41,603 bases of DNA from an uncultured bacterium (GCA_949294095.1 CASFFZ010000004.1:1-41603); one strand, 5' to 3'; shown: positions 6,005-14,493, numbered from the stretch's first letter. Notes: a model not told the origin generated them from the sequence alone. A program made the numbers and translations.

Positions 6005-8348
6005 TAGCGAAGAGGAATCCTCCGCCAAGAAGAAACCCGCAGCCAAAAAAACCGCTGCCAAAACAACGGCTAAAAAAACAACGGCCAAAAAAACCGTCTC
6101 TAAAACGACGGCGGCTAAAAAAACGACCGTCAAAAAAACGACGGCCAAAACAACGGCTGCCAAAAAAACAACCGCTAAAAAGACGGTCAAAAAAGCCGCT
6201 CCCGCCGAGCAAGAAGCGCTCCAAACGCAAGCCGTGCAGGACGTGCAGCCGGCAAAAGAAACTCCCGTTTCTGCGGCGCAGCCCGTTGTGAAACCGGCCC
6301 AGCCGCAAGCGGCTCAACCGGCTCCTGCCCAAGCGCCGCAGGCGGTTTCCCCCGCGCCTCAGCCCCAGCCGGCTCAGCCCGTTTCGCAGCCTAAACCGGC
6401 ACCTCAGCCGGTACAGCCGCAGGTACAGCCTAAACCGACGCCTCAGCCGGCACAGCCTGTTTCCAAGCCTCAACCGGCTCAGCCGCAAGGACAGCCCAAA
6501 CCGGCGCCCACCCGCCCGCAAGGCCCGCGCCACGGACATCACCACGGCGAACAGCAAGCGCCCAAACAGCCGGAAAGAGACCCCAAATGCATCCGCATTG
6601 TGGGCCAGCCGACGGTAAAAGAACTGGCGGAAAAGATGAATTTCAAAACCAATGATTTCATCAAAAAACTCATGATGATGGGCATTTTCGCCACCATTAA
6701 CCAACGTCTGGAAAAAGATATGATTGAGCTGATTGTGGACGAATGCGGCTTTAAGGCGGAAATGGCGGAAGAAGATTTGGACAAAGAAACCGTCGCCCTG
6801 ATGGAAACGCCGGACGACCCCGCTTCTTTAAAACCCAGAAGCCCCGTCATTACGATTATGGGCCATGTAGACCACGGCAAGACCAGCCTGCTGGACGCCA
6901 TCCGCAAGTCCAACGTAGCGGCCGGCGAAGAAGGGGCCATTACCCAGCACATCGGCGCCTACCGCGTAACCACGCCGCGCGGCACCCTGACGTTCTTGGA
7001 TACGCCCGGTCACGAAGCGTTTACCGCCATGCGCGCACGCGGCGCCCAAGCTACAGATATTGTGGTGCTGGTGGTATCGGCTACGGACGGCATTATGCCG
7101 CAAACCATAGAAGCGATGGAACACGCCAAAGCGGCGGGAGCTCCTATTATTGTGGCCATCAACAAGATTGATCTTCCCGGCGCCAATCCGGACCGCGTCA
7201 AACAAGACTTGGCGGCCCGCGGCTTGGTGCCCGAAGAATGGCAGGGCAATACGATTTTTGTGGAAATTTCCGCCAAGAAGCATATCAACATTGATAAACT
7301 GCTGGAAATGATTTCCCTCCAGGCGGAAATGATGGAACTCAAAGCCAATCCGGATCGCCCGGGCGTAGGCGTGATTTTGGAAAGCAAACGCGACAATAAA
7401 CGCGGCGTAGTGGCCACGGTGCTGGTGCAGAAAGGCACGATGAAAGTGGGCGACCCGTTTATCGTAGGCACCAACTACGGCCGCATCCGCGCGCTGATTG
7501 ACGAAAATTCCCAGCGTTACCAAAAAATCGGCCCCAGCACGCCGGCTGAAATTTTGGGCATAAACGGCGAACCGCCCCAAGTAGGCGATACGCTCTACAT
7601 TATGCCCAGCGAAAAAGAAGCCCGCTACGCCGCCGAAAAACGCAAACTGGCCCAAAAAGAAGACTCTCAGGCACACCGCAAGCAAATGTCCCTGATGAGC
7701 TTGGGCAAGAATGACGAAAACGGCAACCGCGTCAAAAAATTGCAGCTTATCTTGAAGGCGGACGTGCAAGGCTCTATTGAAGCCATTAAAGACGCGCTCC
7801 TGCGTATTCCGTCCGATGAGGTGGAGCTGGATATCATCCTCTCCGCGCCGGGCAATGTAAACGAGTCGGATATTTTGCTGGCCAAAGCCAGCAATGCCGT
7901 AGTGATTGGCTTCCACGTGGACGTGGAAAACAAAGCCCAGGCCGAAGCCGAACGCGAAGGCATTGAAATCCGCCGCTATACGATTATCTTTGAACTCTTG
8001 GAAGACATCAAAGCCGCTATGGAAGGCTTATTGGAGCCGGACGTGGTGGAAACAGTCGTAGGAACGGCCACCATCAAAAAAGTGATGAAATTAAGCTCCG
8101 GCTTGATTTCGGGCTCTTTGGTGGAAAGCGGTACGATTATCCGCGGCTACGAAGTGCGCATTAAACGCAACGGGGAAGAAATAGGCCACGGTAAAATCGG
8201 CGGATTAAAACGCTTCAAAGACGATGTAAAAGAAGTGGAAAAAGGCTACGAATGCGGTATTCTGGTGGAAGGATTCAAGGGCGTTGCCGAAGGCGACACG
8301 ATTGAATGTTTCCGGAAGGATAACGTGACGAGAAGAATTAAAATGTAA
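5982..8348 (+). CDS. infB: translation initiation factor IF-2
   Basis: IF-2 is the GTPase that places initiator tRNA on the ribosome. The 788-residue protein has a histone-H1-like Lys/Ala/Thr tail (1-72, repeated AAKKTT units), a Pro/Gln/Ala-rich linker (about 85-180), a His/Gly patch, the N2 helical region (198-262), then the GTPase domain with GHVDHGKT (293-300), DTPGHE (339-344) and NKID (393-396), and the usual C-terminal beta-barrels. The start has GGAGGA five bases upstream and overlaps the end of nusA. The last seven codons, the stop and the terminator are duplicated just downstream. Confidence 0.96.
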   Translation: MTTKKTTNSEEESSAKKKPAAKKTAAKTTAKKTTAKKTVSKTTAAKKTTVKKTTAKTTAAKKTTAKKTVKKAAPAEQEALQTQAVQDVQPAKETPVSAAQPVVKPAQPQAAQPAPAQAPQAVSPAPQPQPAQPVSQPKPAPQPVQPQVQPKPTPQPAQPVSKPQPAQPQGQPKPAPTRPQGPRHGHHHGEQQAPKQPERDPKCIRIVGQPTVKELAEKMNFKTNDFIKKLMMMGIFATINQRLEKDMIELIVDECGFKAEMAEEDLDKETVALMETPDDPASLKPRSPVITIMGHVDHGKTSLLDAIRKSNVAAGEEGAITQHIGAYRVTTPRGTLTFLDTPGHEAFTAMRARGAQATDIVVLVVSATDGIMPQTIEAMEHAKAAGAPIIVAINKIDLPGANPDRVKQDLAARGLVPEEWQGNTIFVEISAKKHINIDKLLEMISLQAEMMELKANPDRPGVGVILESKRDNKRGVVATVLVQKGTMKVGDPFIVGTNYGRIRALIDENSQRYQKIGPSTPAEILGINGEPPQVGDTLYIMPSEKEARYAAEKRKLAQKEDSQAHRKQMSLMSLGKNDENGNRVKKLQLILKADVQGSIEAIKDALLRIPSDEVELDIILSAPGNVNESDILLAKASNAVVIGFHVDVENKAQAEAEREGIEIRRYTIIFELLEDIKAAMEGLLEPDVVETVVGTATIKKVMKLSSGLISGSLVESGTIIRGYEVRIKRNGEEIGHGKIGGLKRFKDDVKEVEKGYECGILVEGFKGVAEGDTIECFRKDNVTRRIKM

Positions 8349-8385
8349 TTTAATTCTTCGTCCTAATCATACGAATTGAAACATA

Positions 8386-8414
8386 AAGCCCCGAGTGTTA
8401 GCTTGGGGCTTTTT
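8386..8414 (+). terminator. infB terminator, copy 1
   Basis: Stem AAGCCCC / GGGGCTT with a T-run. It is the first of two nearly identical terminators after infB. Confidence 0.85.
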
Positions 8415-8488
8415 ATGTAGCGCAGATTGTGACGAGCAGAATTAAAATGTAATTTAATTCTGCTCCCAGCCGCAAGAATTCAAACATA

Positions 8489-8517
8489 AAGCCCCGGGCG
8501 TCAGCTTGGGGCTTTTT
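8489..8517 (+). terminator. infB terminator, copy 2
   Basis: Same stem and T-run as the terminator 103 bp upstream, in the second copy of the duplicated infB tail. Confidence 0.85.
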
Positions 8518-8650
8518 ATGTAGCGCGGGTGCGCAATAGGTGGGCCTTTCTCCCCCTAGCCAAAACAAAACACCCGCATTGCTGGCGCGTATTCATCCGG
8601 CTGGAAATTGCCGCGCAACGATTTTCTGTCATTTCCTTTCCGTCCCGGCC

Positions 8651-8684
8651 AAAAAAAATCCGGGGCTTTTACAAGCCCCGGAAA
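8651..8684 (-). terminator. terminator of the first pilin gene
   Basis: A 10-bp stem (8659-8668/8673-8682) with loop TTAC. Read on the minus strand it is followed by eight T. It lies just after the pilin stop at 8701. Confidence 0.85.
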
Positions 8685-8700
8685 ATATCGTTTGCAAGCG

Positions 8701-9228
8701 TTATTTAATCATACCGCCCGCATTGCCGTTTGCAATGGATTTGCAAATAGCAGAAGCGCCGGAAGTTTTATCCGCCGTTAACACAGCAGTCGGCTTTGCC
8801 GTTTCGCACCAGCGGCGAATGTTTCCGTTGGCATCAATGGAAGCATTGATGGTGTATTTGGTGTCCGTATTCGTAGAGGCTGTAAACTTGTTCGCGCTTA
8901 CCGTTCCGCGCTGGGCAACCGCCAAGAAGGTGGTGGAAGTAGCCACCGGAATGGTCAGCTGAAAGTTTTTGGTTAGCGTAGAAGTTTGGGTCTCAGTTCC
9001 CGTAACACCCGGCAATTGCAAATCCAAAAGCGACAGGTCATCGGTGTAAGAACCGTTGGCCATTTTGTAGATTTGCTCCGCATTAATCAAGTCCCCTAAC
9101 AAAGTAACCGCTTCCGTCGTGCGGGCTTTTTCCACCGCTTTGGTGTATTGCGGCAATGCCACGGCGGACAGAATCCCGATAATCAATACGACTACCAAGA
9201 GTTCAATTAACGTAAAACCTTTCTTCAT
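8701..9228 (-). CDS. type IV pilin-like protein (PilA/pseudopilin)
   Basis: A 175-residue prepilin. The leader is MKKG, cut after Gly4 by prepilin peptidase with methylation of Phe5; mature Glu5 is present (FTLIELLVVVLIIGILSAV). Residues 5-30 form the hydrophobic helix, followed by the YKMANG segment common to small PilA-like proteins, then a Thr/Ser-rich head with two cysteines near the C-terminus that may form a disulfide. It lies antisense in the middle of the nusA-infB/rbfA cluster with its own promoter, ribosome site (GGAG) and terminator. No pilus assembly gene is near. It may be a pilus subunit or a secretion pseudopilin. Confidence 0.88.
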   Translation of the reverse strand: MKKGFTLIELLVVVLIIGILSAVALPQYTKAVEKARTTEAVTLLGDLINAEQIYKMANGSYTDDLSLLDLQLPGVTGTETQTSTLTKNFQLTIPVATSTTFLAVAQRGTVSANKFTASTNTDTKYTINASIDANGNIRRWCETAKPTAVLTADKTSGASAICKSIANGNAGGMIK

Positions 9229-9280
9229 AGTTTATCTCCTTTTTTTGAATGGGCGCACCCAAAATACGCCTATCAAATAT

Positions 9281-9309
9281 AGTTTAAATATATTTCATTT
9301 CTTTTTCAA
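9281..9309 (-). promoter_or_regulatory. candidate promoter of the first pilin gene
   Basis: On the minus strand TTGAAA (9304-9309) is followed by a 17-base AT-rich spacer and TAAACT (9281-9286). It lies about 50 bp before the pilin start. Confidence 0.4.
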
Positions 9310-9338
9310 GTATTTTTTAGCTCGCGAAAGCAAAATGC

Positions 9339-9344
9339 TATAAT
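9339..9344 (+). promoter_or_regulatory. extended -10 box abutting the rbfA ATG
   Basis: TGC-TATAAT with TATAAT at 9339-9344, then AGGAAT and the ATG at 9351. The extended -10 (TG) may make up for the missing -35. This promoter lets rbfA and the genes behind it be transcribed apart from infB, probably as a leaderless mRNA. Confidence 0.6.
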
Positions 9345-9350
9345 AGGAAT

Positions 9351-9710
9351 ATGATTGACAGAATTAAACGGTTGGAAACCCTTTTTTTGGAAGAAATTAA
9401 TACGCTTATTACCAAAATGGCCGCCAACGGCGATTTTGGCGGTTTTGTTACCATTACGGCGGTGCGCCTGTCTAAGGATTTGGCAAACGCCAAGGTGTTT
9501 TTCTCGGTGTTTGGCAGCCCGGAAGACAAAAAGAAAACGCAGGAAGCCCTGTCGCTCTTGCGCAAGGAAATCGGCGCCAAATTGCGCGGCCGGCTGCATT
9601 TAAAGCGGATTCCCTCTTTCAGTTTTGAATTTGACGATACGCCCGAAAAAGCTTCGCGCGTGGAATCCATTTTCCAAATTTTAGAAAAGGAAAAACAAGA
9701 TGGAAAATAG
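9351..9710 (+). CDS. rbfA: ribosome-binding factor A
   Basis: RbfA is a small KH-fold protein needed for late 30S subunit maturation. At 119 residues it has the normal length, starting with the amphipathic helix RIKRLETLFLEEINTLITK and carrying the central ITAVRLSKDLANAKVFFSVF strand-helix region and the C-terminal IPSFSFEFDDTPEKASRVE segment typical of the family. It opens a second operon of the same translation cluster and overlaps nrnA by 11 bp. Confidence 0.9.
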   Translation: MIDRIKRLETLFLEEINTLITKMAANGDFGGFVTITAVRLSKDLANAKVFFSVFGSPEDKKKTQEALSLLRKEIGAKLRGRLHLKRIPSFSFEFDDTPEKASRVESIFQILEKEKQDGK

Positions 9711-10695
9711 AGAAGAAAGCCTGCAAAAAATCTGGCAAGCCATCCGCGCCGGGAAACGCTTTTTTATTGCCGGCCACCTCAATCCGGACGGCGATTCTTT
9801 AGGCTGCACGCTGACGATGACCTCCCTGCTTGAACGCCTGGGAAAAACGGTCTATGCCTATGCGGCGCCCGCCATTGGAAACGATTTAAAATTTTTGCCG
9901 GGGCTTTCTAAAATTCACGTAGGCGTATTGCCCGAACAGCCCGATTTTGACACGGTTATTCTTTTGGAATGTTCCGACCGCCAGCGCGGCGGCGATTTGG
10001 AAAGCGTCCTGGGGCAAGCCAAAACGCTGGTTAATATAGACCACCATTTGGTAAGCGACGCTTACGGCGACGTCAATCATATTGATTCCAAAGCCTCTTC
10101 CACGGCGGAGATTATCTTCCAGCTTTTTGAAGCCTCCGGCGAGGCCTACTGCCTGCCCACCCCGGACGAAGCCACCTGCCTCTATACCGGCCTCGTAACG
10201 GATACGGGCCGCTTTGTGCACTCCAACACCACGGCTGAAGCCCTGCGGGTAGGGTCTGCTCTGGTGGCGTTGGGCGCCAATGTGGATAAAATCAACCAAG
10301 TCATCTATTTCACCAAATCTTACATTGAATTAAAACTACTGGGCCGGGCGCTTGAAAAAATGGAAATGCGCTTTGACAACAAATACAGCCAAATTATTCT
10401 TACCCGGCGCGATTTTGAATCCTTTGGCGCAACGCCCGCCCAAACGCAGGGCATTGTCAGCCAACCTACCATGATTCCGGGGGTGGAAGTATCGGCCCTG
10501 ATTAAGGAAGAGCCGGATAAAGTGTCCGTCAATTTGCGCTCGCGCGGCGGGGTGGACGTAAGCAAAATCGCCCAAACCTTCGGCGGCGGCGGGCATGCGC
10601 GGGCCTCCGGGTTTAAAGTAACCGGCAAGGCCGTCAACGAAGTAGCCGACGAGCTGGCCCAAGTGGTGTATGATGTCGTCAAAGATATCCGCTGA
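9700..10695 (+). CDS. nrnA: DHH-family oligoribonuclease / pAp phosphatase
   Basis: NrnA-type DHH phosphoesterases degrade short RNA oligomers and dephosphorylate pAp with Mn ions. In the 331-residue protein the DHH motifs are visible: HLNPDGDSLG (26-35), LLECSD (88-93), NIDHHLVSD (112-120) and TDTGRFVHSN (167-176). The DHHA1 domain ends in FGGGGHARASGF. The motif at 88-93 has Glu where most members have a metal-binding Asp, a conservative change. The gene overlaps rbfA and truB, the usual neighbours in this cluster. Confidence 0.9.
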   Translation: MENREESLQKIWQAIRAGKRFFIAGHLNPDGDSLGCTLTMTSLLERLGKTVYAYAAPAIGNDLKFLPGLSKIHVGVLPEQPDFDTVILLECSDRQRGGDLESVLGQAKTLVNIDHHLVSDAYGDVNHIDSKASSTAEIIFQLFEASGEAYCLPTPDEATCLYTGLVTDTGRFVHSNTTAEALRVGSALVALGANVDKINQVIYFTKSYIELKLLGRALEKMEMRFDNKYSQIILTRRDFESFGATPAQTQGIVSQPTMIPGVEVSALIKEEPDKVSVNLRSRGGVDVSKIAQTFGGGGHARASGFKVTGKAVNEVADELAQVVYDVVKDIR

Positions 10696-11389
10696 ACCGC
10701 ACAAGAGCGGGTTGTTGCTGCTTGATAAACCGGCGGATTTTTCTTCGCACGACATAATTGCCATTTCCCGGCGCGTTTTAAAAACCAAAAAAATCGGCCA
10801 CAGCGGCACGCTTGACCCCATGGCCACGGGGCTGTTAATTTTGCTGGTAGGGCGGGAAGCTACCCGCCGGCAGGACGCTTTTTTGAAATTACCCAAAACT
10901 TACCAAGCCCGCCTGCAATTAGGCGCGGAAACGGATTCCTGGGATGCATACGGCGAAGTAACGCGCCAAACGCCCGTCCCCCCGCTTACGCCGGAGCAAG
11001 TCCGGCAAGCCGCCCAAACTCTTACCGGCACCATCCGCCAGCCGATTCCCTTTTTTAGCGCCAAGCGCATTGGCGGCAAACATATGTACGATTTGGCCCG
11101 GCAGGGCCTGCCGATGGAGCGGCGCTACAACGAAGTAACGGTTCAATGGCAGGACATCCGCCTGCTTGCGCCGGATGAAATTGAATTTACGGTATTTTGT
11201 TCCTGCGGAACCTATGTGCGGTCGTTGGGATATTTGCTTGCAAAGCAGCTGGGCTGTGCGGGGCATTTAACGGCGCTGAGGCGGTTGCAAATCGGCCCTT
11301 ACCGCGTGCAGGATGCGTTTGACGGCAACCTGCTTAAAAATGCGGATGCACAAGTATTATACGCGCGGGTAACCCCTATTGGATTATGA
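10670..11389 (+). CDS. truB: tRNA pseudouridine(55) synthase TruB
   Basis: TruB makes pseudouridine 55 in the T-arm of tRNAs. The catalytic Asp is Asp49 in GHSGTLDPMATGLL. The 239-residue length fits a TruB with a short C-terminus, and no large PUA extension is seen. The gene starts with two ATG codons 26 bp inside nrnA, and ends in an ATGA overlap with ribF. The first ATG is used here; the second, three bases later, is equally possible. Confidence 0.92.
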   Translation: MMSSKISAEPHKSGLLLLDKPADFSSHDIIAISRRVLKTKKIGHSGTLDPMATGLLILLVGREATRRQDAFLKLPKTYQARLQLGAETDSWDAYGEVTRQTPVPPLTPEQVRQAAQTLTGTIRQPIPFFSAKRIGGKHMYDLARQGLPMERRYNEVTVQWQDIRLLAPDEIEFTVFCSCGTYVRSLGYLLAKQLGCAGHLTALRRLQIGPYRVQDAFDGNLLKNADAQVLYARVTPIGL

Positions 11390-12300
11390 GCAAGAAAAAT
11401 TTTATTACCATTGGCACTTTTGACGGCGTTCACATCGGACACCGCTGTTTATTTAACCGTTTGGAAGCCTTGGCCGTCCGGCATTTGCAGCGGCCGCTGG
11501 CGCTGTATTTTCCGTACCCGCCCAAAACGCTTCTGTCGGCGCATCCCGAAATGACGGTGCTTACTACCCCCGCCGAAAAAAAGGCGCTTCTAAAACCTTT
11601 GGTTTCCCACACGCAGGCGCTGGACTTTGCCCAATGCCGCAATATGGAGCCGTTGGATTTTTTTGAAAACATACTCTTGGGCACCTATCAAATGGGCGGG
11701 CTTTTAATCGGGCAGGATTTTGCCTTTGGCAAAGACCGCCGCGGGGACGCCGCCTTCCTGCGGGAAGAATGCACCCGCCGGGGAATCCCGTTTGAAACGA
11801 TTCCTTTTTACCAGATAAACGGAGAAAAAGTATCTTCCTCCTTAATCCGCAAAACCTTGGCCCTGGGCGACATTGAACGCGTCAACCTGCTTTTAGGCCG
11901 TCCGTACGAATTAACCGGCACGGTCGTAACCGGGCACAAGCTGGGCCGGCGGCTGGGCTTCCCAACCGCCAATTTGGATACCGGCATTTATAAAATACTG
12001 CCGCTTGGCGTGTTTGCGGTAAAAGTGCGGGTGGGCCGCCGTTATTACGACGGATTTTGCAACATCGGTTTTCGCCCTACGGTAAACACCATTCATTCCA
12101 GTTTGCCGTTGGTGGAAGTAAACATTTTTGATTTTCACCAAAGCATTTACGGGCGCAAAATTACCGTATGGTTTGCCGGAAAACTGCGCGAAGAAACCAA
12201 ATTTAACGGCTTGGAAGCGTTGGTGGCCCAGCTTAAAAAAGACCGCCAAACGGCACGCGCTTTACTGGCCCAAACGCCGCCGGATATTTTGCAACGATAA
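11386..12300 (+). CDS. ribF: bifunctional riboflavin kinase / FMN adenylyltransferase
   Basis: RibF turns riboflavin into FMN and FAD. The 304-residue protein has the N-terminal nucleotidyltransferase domain with GTFDGVHIGHR near the start and the FAFGKDRRGDA region, then the C-terminal riboflavin kinase domain with GHKLGRRLGFPTANLD and FCNIGFRPTVN. Both domains look complete. The start overlaps the truB stop by four bases, so translation is coupled. A strong terminator follows, ending the cluster. Confidence 0.94.
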   Translation: MSKKNFITIGTFDGVHIGHRCLFNRLEALAVRHLQRPLALYFPYPPKTLLSAHPEMTVLTTPAEKKALLKPLVSHTQALDFAQCRNMEPLDFFENILLGTYQMGGLLIGQDFAFGKDRRGDAAFLREECTRRGIPFETIPFYQINGEKVSSSLIRKTLALGDIERVNLLLGRPYELTGTVVTGHKLGRRLGFPTANLDTGIYKILPLGVFAVKVRVGRRYYDGFCNIGFRPTVNTIHSSLPLVEVNIFDFHQSIYGRKITVWFAGKLREETKFNGLEALVAQLKKDRQTARALLAQTPPDILQR

Positions 12301-12328
12301 AAAAGCCCTCCTTTCGGAGGGCTTTTTC
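12301..12328 (+). terminator. terminator after ribF
   Basis: Stem AGCCCTCC / GGAGGGCT with a TTTC loop (12304-12311/12316-12323) and a run of T. The A-run on the other side may also let it serve the convergent gene. Confidence 0.9.
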
Positions 12329-12342
12329 AGACTGCAAATTTT

Positions 12343-12618
12343 TTATTCTTCTTCCGGTTCGTAATAGTCGCGCACAAACAGCACGATATACGCCAGCCAG
12401 GTGGCCCCGAAAAAAATCAAAAAACAATACGAAAACCACCACAACTTGTTGAGCGGATTGTAGTCCAACACCATGGAATCTACAAACAGCGTGCACAAGA
12501 TAACCGCTATATACCCCCACAAAAACACGGTCAGGAGTTTAAGCAGCAGATCAAACGTGCCGACGATGAAACCCTTTTCGGCATACGGTTTTTTTAAATA
12601 GGCCAGTAAAGTTTGCAT
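12343..12618 (-). CDS. small two-helix membrane protein, unknown function
   Basis: A 91-residue protein I do not recognise. Two long hydrophobic stretches (about residues 20-48 and 58-82) predict two membrane helices. The C-terminus is acidic (YYEPEEE). TAAAAT ends six bases before the ATG, so the mRNA may be leaderless, and the gene has a real promoter despite its size. It lies convergent to ribF and about 35 bp from the secreted hypothetical protein upstream. The good coding bias and promoter make it a likely gene. Confidence 0.6.
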   Translation of the reverse strand: MQTLLAYLKKPYAEKGFIVGTFDLLLKLLTVFLWGYIAVILCTLFVDSMVLDYNPLNKLWWFSYCFLIFFGATWLAYIVLFVRDYYEPEEE

Positions 12619-12654
12619 AAGTTTATTTTAATCCCCCTTTTGCCGTTTGTCAAG

Positions 12655-13473
12655 TTACGGCTGCATCGCCGGGTCGGTAGCGTTATAGCCGAAGGATTGT
12701 TCCCCCGCCGCCAAATTATTGTCTAAAAATCCGTTCGGGGCCGCGCCGCCCGCGTTGCCGGAAGGCTGCGCAAGCGGATCATTTTCCAGCGCGTAGGCCT
12801 GCTGCAGTTCCCCCTGCGGGGTGCCGGTAGGCACGGCCGGCGTTTGCGGCTGGGCGCCCGGATAGGCGGCCGGCTGCGCCGCGTTTACGCCATACAGGCT
12901 TTCATCATAAGAAGAAACGGGCTGCGGCGCTGGGGCGGGTGTTTTCATAAAGCGGCGCGGTTTTTGATGGCGCGCCAAGAGGCCGGCCTCATTTTCTTCC
13001 GTCAACACCGAGGGCGTTTCCAAGGGCGTTGCGGCCGCCGCGGAAGGCGCGGCTGCAGGCGTTTTGCCCTGCGGTTTGCGCAGCATGGCGGCTTGGGCAG
13101 CATCCTGCTTGGCTAAACGTTCCAGCGCCGCGCGCTCCTGCTCGCTTAACATATCGTTTTCAAAAGCGGGGAAGTTTTTGGTATCTACAAAATGCTGGTT
13201 TACGGCTACGCCGTCTTTGTCAAAATATACCGGCTCGCGCTCCGGGGCGGCTTCTTGCGGTTCCGATTCCGGGGCGGTATCGGCTACCCCGTAATACACC
13301 AGCTCCGGCCCGGCCGGAAGCGGCGGCTCCGGCTCCGGCGTCAGGCAATAGGCCACCCGCTGTTTGGTGGTGGCGTCTGGATGGCTGTCCACCCGGGTTT
13401 CACAAGTGGACGCCGCAAAAGCCGGCAAAGCGGCCACAAAAAACACAAAAAAGGATGCGAAGGTTTCTTTCAT
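12655..13473 (-). CDS. exported proline/alanine-rich protein, unknown function
   Basis: A 272-residue protein with a signal peptide (residues 1-20, ending ALPAFAAS). The rest is low complexity, rich in Pro, Ala, Glu and Gln, with no fold I can name. Two cysteines lie soon after the signal peptide. I use the ATG at 13473, which has a GGAG ribosome site and starts directly with the signal peptide; a longer in-frame start 28 codons upstream adds a non-signal sequence and overlaps the tRNA terminator. It is probably an unstructured periplasmic or surface protein. Confidence 0.6.
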   Translation of the reverse strand: MKETFASFFVFFVAALPAFAASTCETRVDSHPDATTKQRVAYCLTPEPEPPLPAGPELVYYGVADTAPESEPQEAAPEREPVYFDKDGVAVNQHFVDTKNFPAFENDMLSEQERAALERLAKQDAAQAAMLRKPQGKTPAAAPSAAAATPLETPSVLTEENEAGLLARHQKPRRFMKTPAPAPQPVSSYDESLYGVNAAQPAAYPGAQPQTPAVPTGTPQGELQQAYALENDPLAQPSGNAGGAAPNGFLDNNLAAGEQSFGYNATDPAMQP

Positions 13474-13525
13474 AATAAGCTCCGTAATTTTATCATAGTA
13501 CATTTTTGTTGTTTTTTCCAGACAA

Positions 13526-13560
13526 AAAAATGCCCTTTCATACAGAAAGGGCATCAAAAA
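13526..13560 (-). terminator. terminator of tRNA-Met
   Basis: Stem of 10 bp (13530-13539/13545-13554) with loop ATACA. Read on the minus strand a T-run follows. It ends the tRNA transcript and lies before the exported protein gene. Confidence 0.85.
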
Positions 13561-13561
13561 A

Positions 13562-13635
13562 TGTCACCGGGTGGGATCGAACCACCGACCTAGCGCTTAT
13601 GAAACGCTCGCTCTAACCAGCTGAGCTACGGTGAC
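13562..13635 (-). tRNA. tRNA-Met (CAT anticodon)
   Basis: A full cloverleaf reads on the minus strand. The acceptor stem is GTCACCG / CGGTGAC, the D-arm GCTC...GAGC, the anticodon loop TTCATAA, and the T-arm GGTGG-TTCGATC-CCACC. The first acceptor pair is a normal G-C, so this is not the initiator tRNA. It resembles elongator tRNA-Met; a tRNA-Ile2 read after lysidine modification also has a CAT anticodon and cannot be excluded. CCA is not encoded, so the CCA-adding enzyme must supply it. Confidence 0.92.
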
Positions 13636-13710
13636 GTAAATCGCGTATATTTATTATAACAAAAGATTTGCCGTCCGTGCAAATTTTTTATTTCTCCGTC
13701 GACAAACGCC

Positions 13711-14313
13711 TCAGTTTATCATGGAATAAACGTTCAGCTTGTCAGGCATTTGCCCGGATTTGGCCGCTTCAAAATCTTTTTGCGCCAACTCGTTGTTGCC
13801 AAGGCGGATATAGGCGGCTCCGCGGGCGTTATAGACTTCGGCCGCCGGGCTTAAATTGATTACGGAAGTATAATCCGTAATCGCCTCGTTGTAGCGGCCC
13901 AGCATAAAATATACCCCCGCCCGCGAAAAGAATATCTCCGGTTTCGTCGGATCCAGCTTTAAGGCCAAATTTAACACGGTCAACGCGTTGTTGAAATCCC
14001 CTTTTGCGGCCAAGGTGCTGGCATAGGCGGTGTAGGCGTCCACCTGATAGGGATTTACGCGCAGCACATGCAAAAAATCCTGCTCGGCGCGGTCATAATC
14101 GCCGGTAAAAAAATACACCGATCCGCGGGAAGCGTAGGCCTCCAGATTATCCGGATTGAGGGCCAAGGCGCGGTTATAGGCCTGCAGAGCCTGCTGAGGC
14201 TTGCCGTCTTTAAAATAACCGTCTCCGCGCAGCAGATATTCCGATGAAGTAGGCAACGTGCCGCAAGCCGCCAGCCCGAGGGCGGCCACTGCCCCTAAAC
14301 ATTTTTTAAGCAT
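13711..14313 (-). CDS. TPR-repeat lipoprotein
   Basis: A 200-residue lipoprotein. Residues 1-16 form a lipoprotein signal with LAAC at 14-17, so Cys17 should be lipidated. After this come about five tetratricopeptide repeats (for example PQQALQAYNRALALNPDN, then DYDRAEQDFLHVLRVNPYQ), which bind proteins. I use the ATG at 14313 because GGGGGA lies before it; an earlier in-frame ATG adds 14 residues that spoil the signal. TATAAT lies at 14344-14349. By family comparison it may support pilus or envelope assembly, as PilF/Tgl-like TPR lipoproteins do, but no context here proves this. Confidence 0.8.
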   Translation of the reverse strand: MLKKCLGAVAALGLAACGTLPTSSEYLLRGDGYFKDGKPQQALQAYNRALALNPDNLEAYASRGSVYFFTGDYDRAEQDFLHVLRVNPYQVDAYTAYASTLAAKGDFNNALTVLNLALKLDPTKPEIFFSRAGVYFMLGRYNEAITDYTSVINLSPAAEVYNARGAAYIRLGNNELAQKDFEAAKSGQMPDKLNVYSMIN

Positions 14314-14493
14314 ACATATCCCCCTTTTCAAAAGTCCTAAAGAATTATACAACATTGGGCCCAGATCTTTCTAGGCAGGGGGCCGTTTTTTACATAGGCA
14401 TTTTTTCTGTTTGGTTTTAGGCCCAATGGCCCTGTTGCAGCCCCGCGGGAAGTGGTATAGTAAAACTATAGAAAACAATTTCCATTTCATCCA

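Larger units (their letters stand above)
8325..8527 (+). repeat. tandem duplication of the infB 3' end with its terminator
   Basis: About 100 bp (8325-8424) is repeated at 8429-8527. Each copy has the last seven codons of infB and the stop, a hairpin around the stop codon, and a terminator. Copy 2 would read V-T-S-R-I-K-M-stop against V-T-R-R-I-K-M-stop in infB. The hairpin arms differ between copies by a matched change (GAAG/CTTC in copy 1, GCAG/CTGC in copy 2), so pairing is kept. The rest of 8528-8650 shows nothing I can identify. Confidence 0.85.

Noticed and set aside
5198..6190. Minus-strand frame with FLAVVFLAVV repeats
   Set aside because: The hydrophobic repeats are only the reverse reading of the Lys/Thr repeats of IF-2.
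6828..7916. Long minus-strand frame opposite infB
   Set aside because: Shadow of the GC-rich third codon positions of infB, with Phe/His/Ala-rich translation and no motif.
13562..13635. Initiator tRNA-fMet
   Set aside because: The first acceptor base pair is a normal G-C, while bacterial initiators have a mismatch there.
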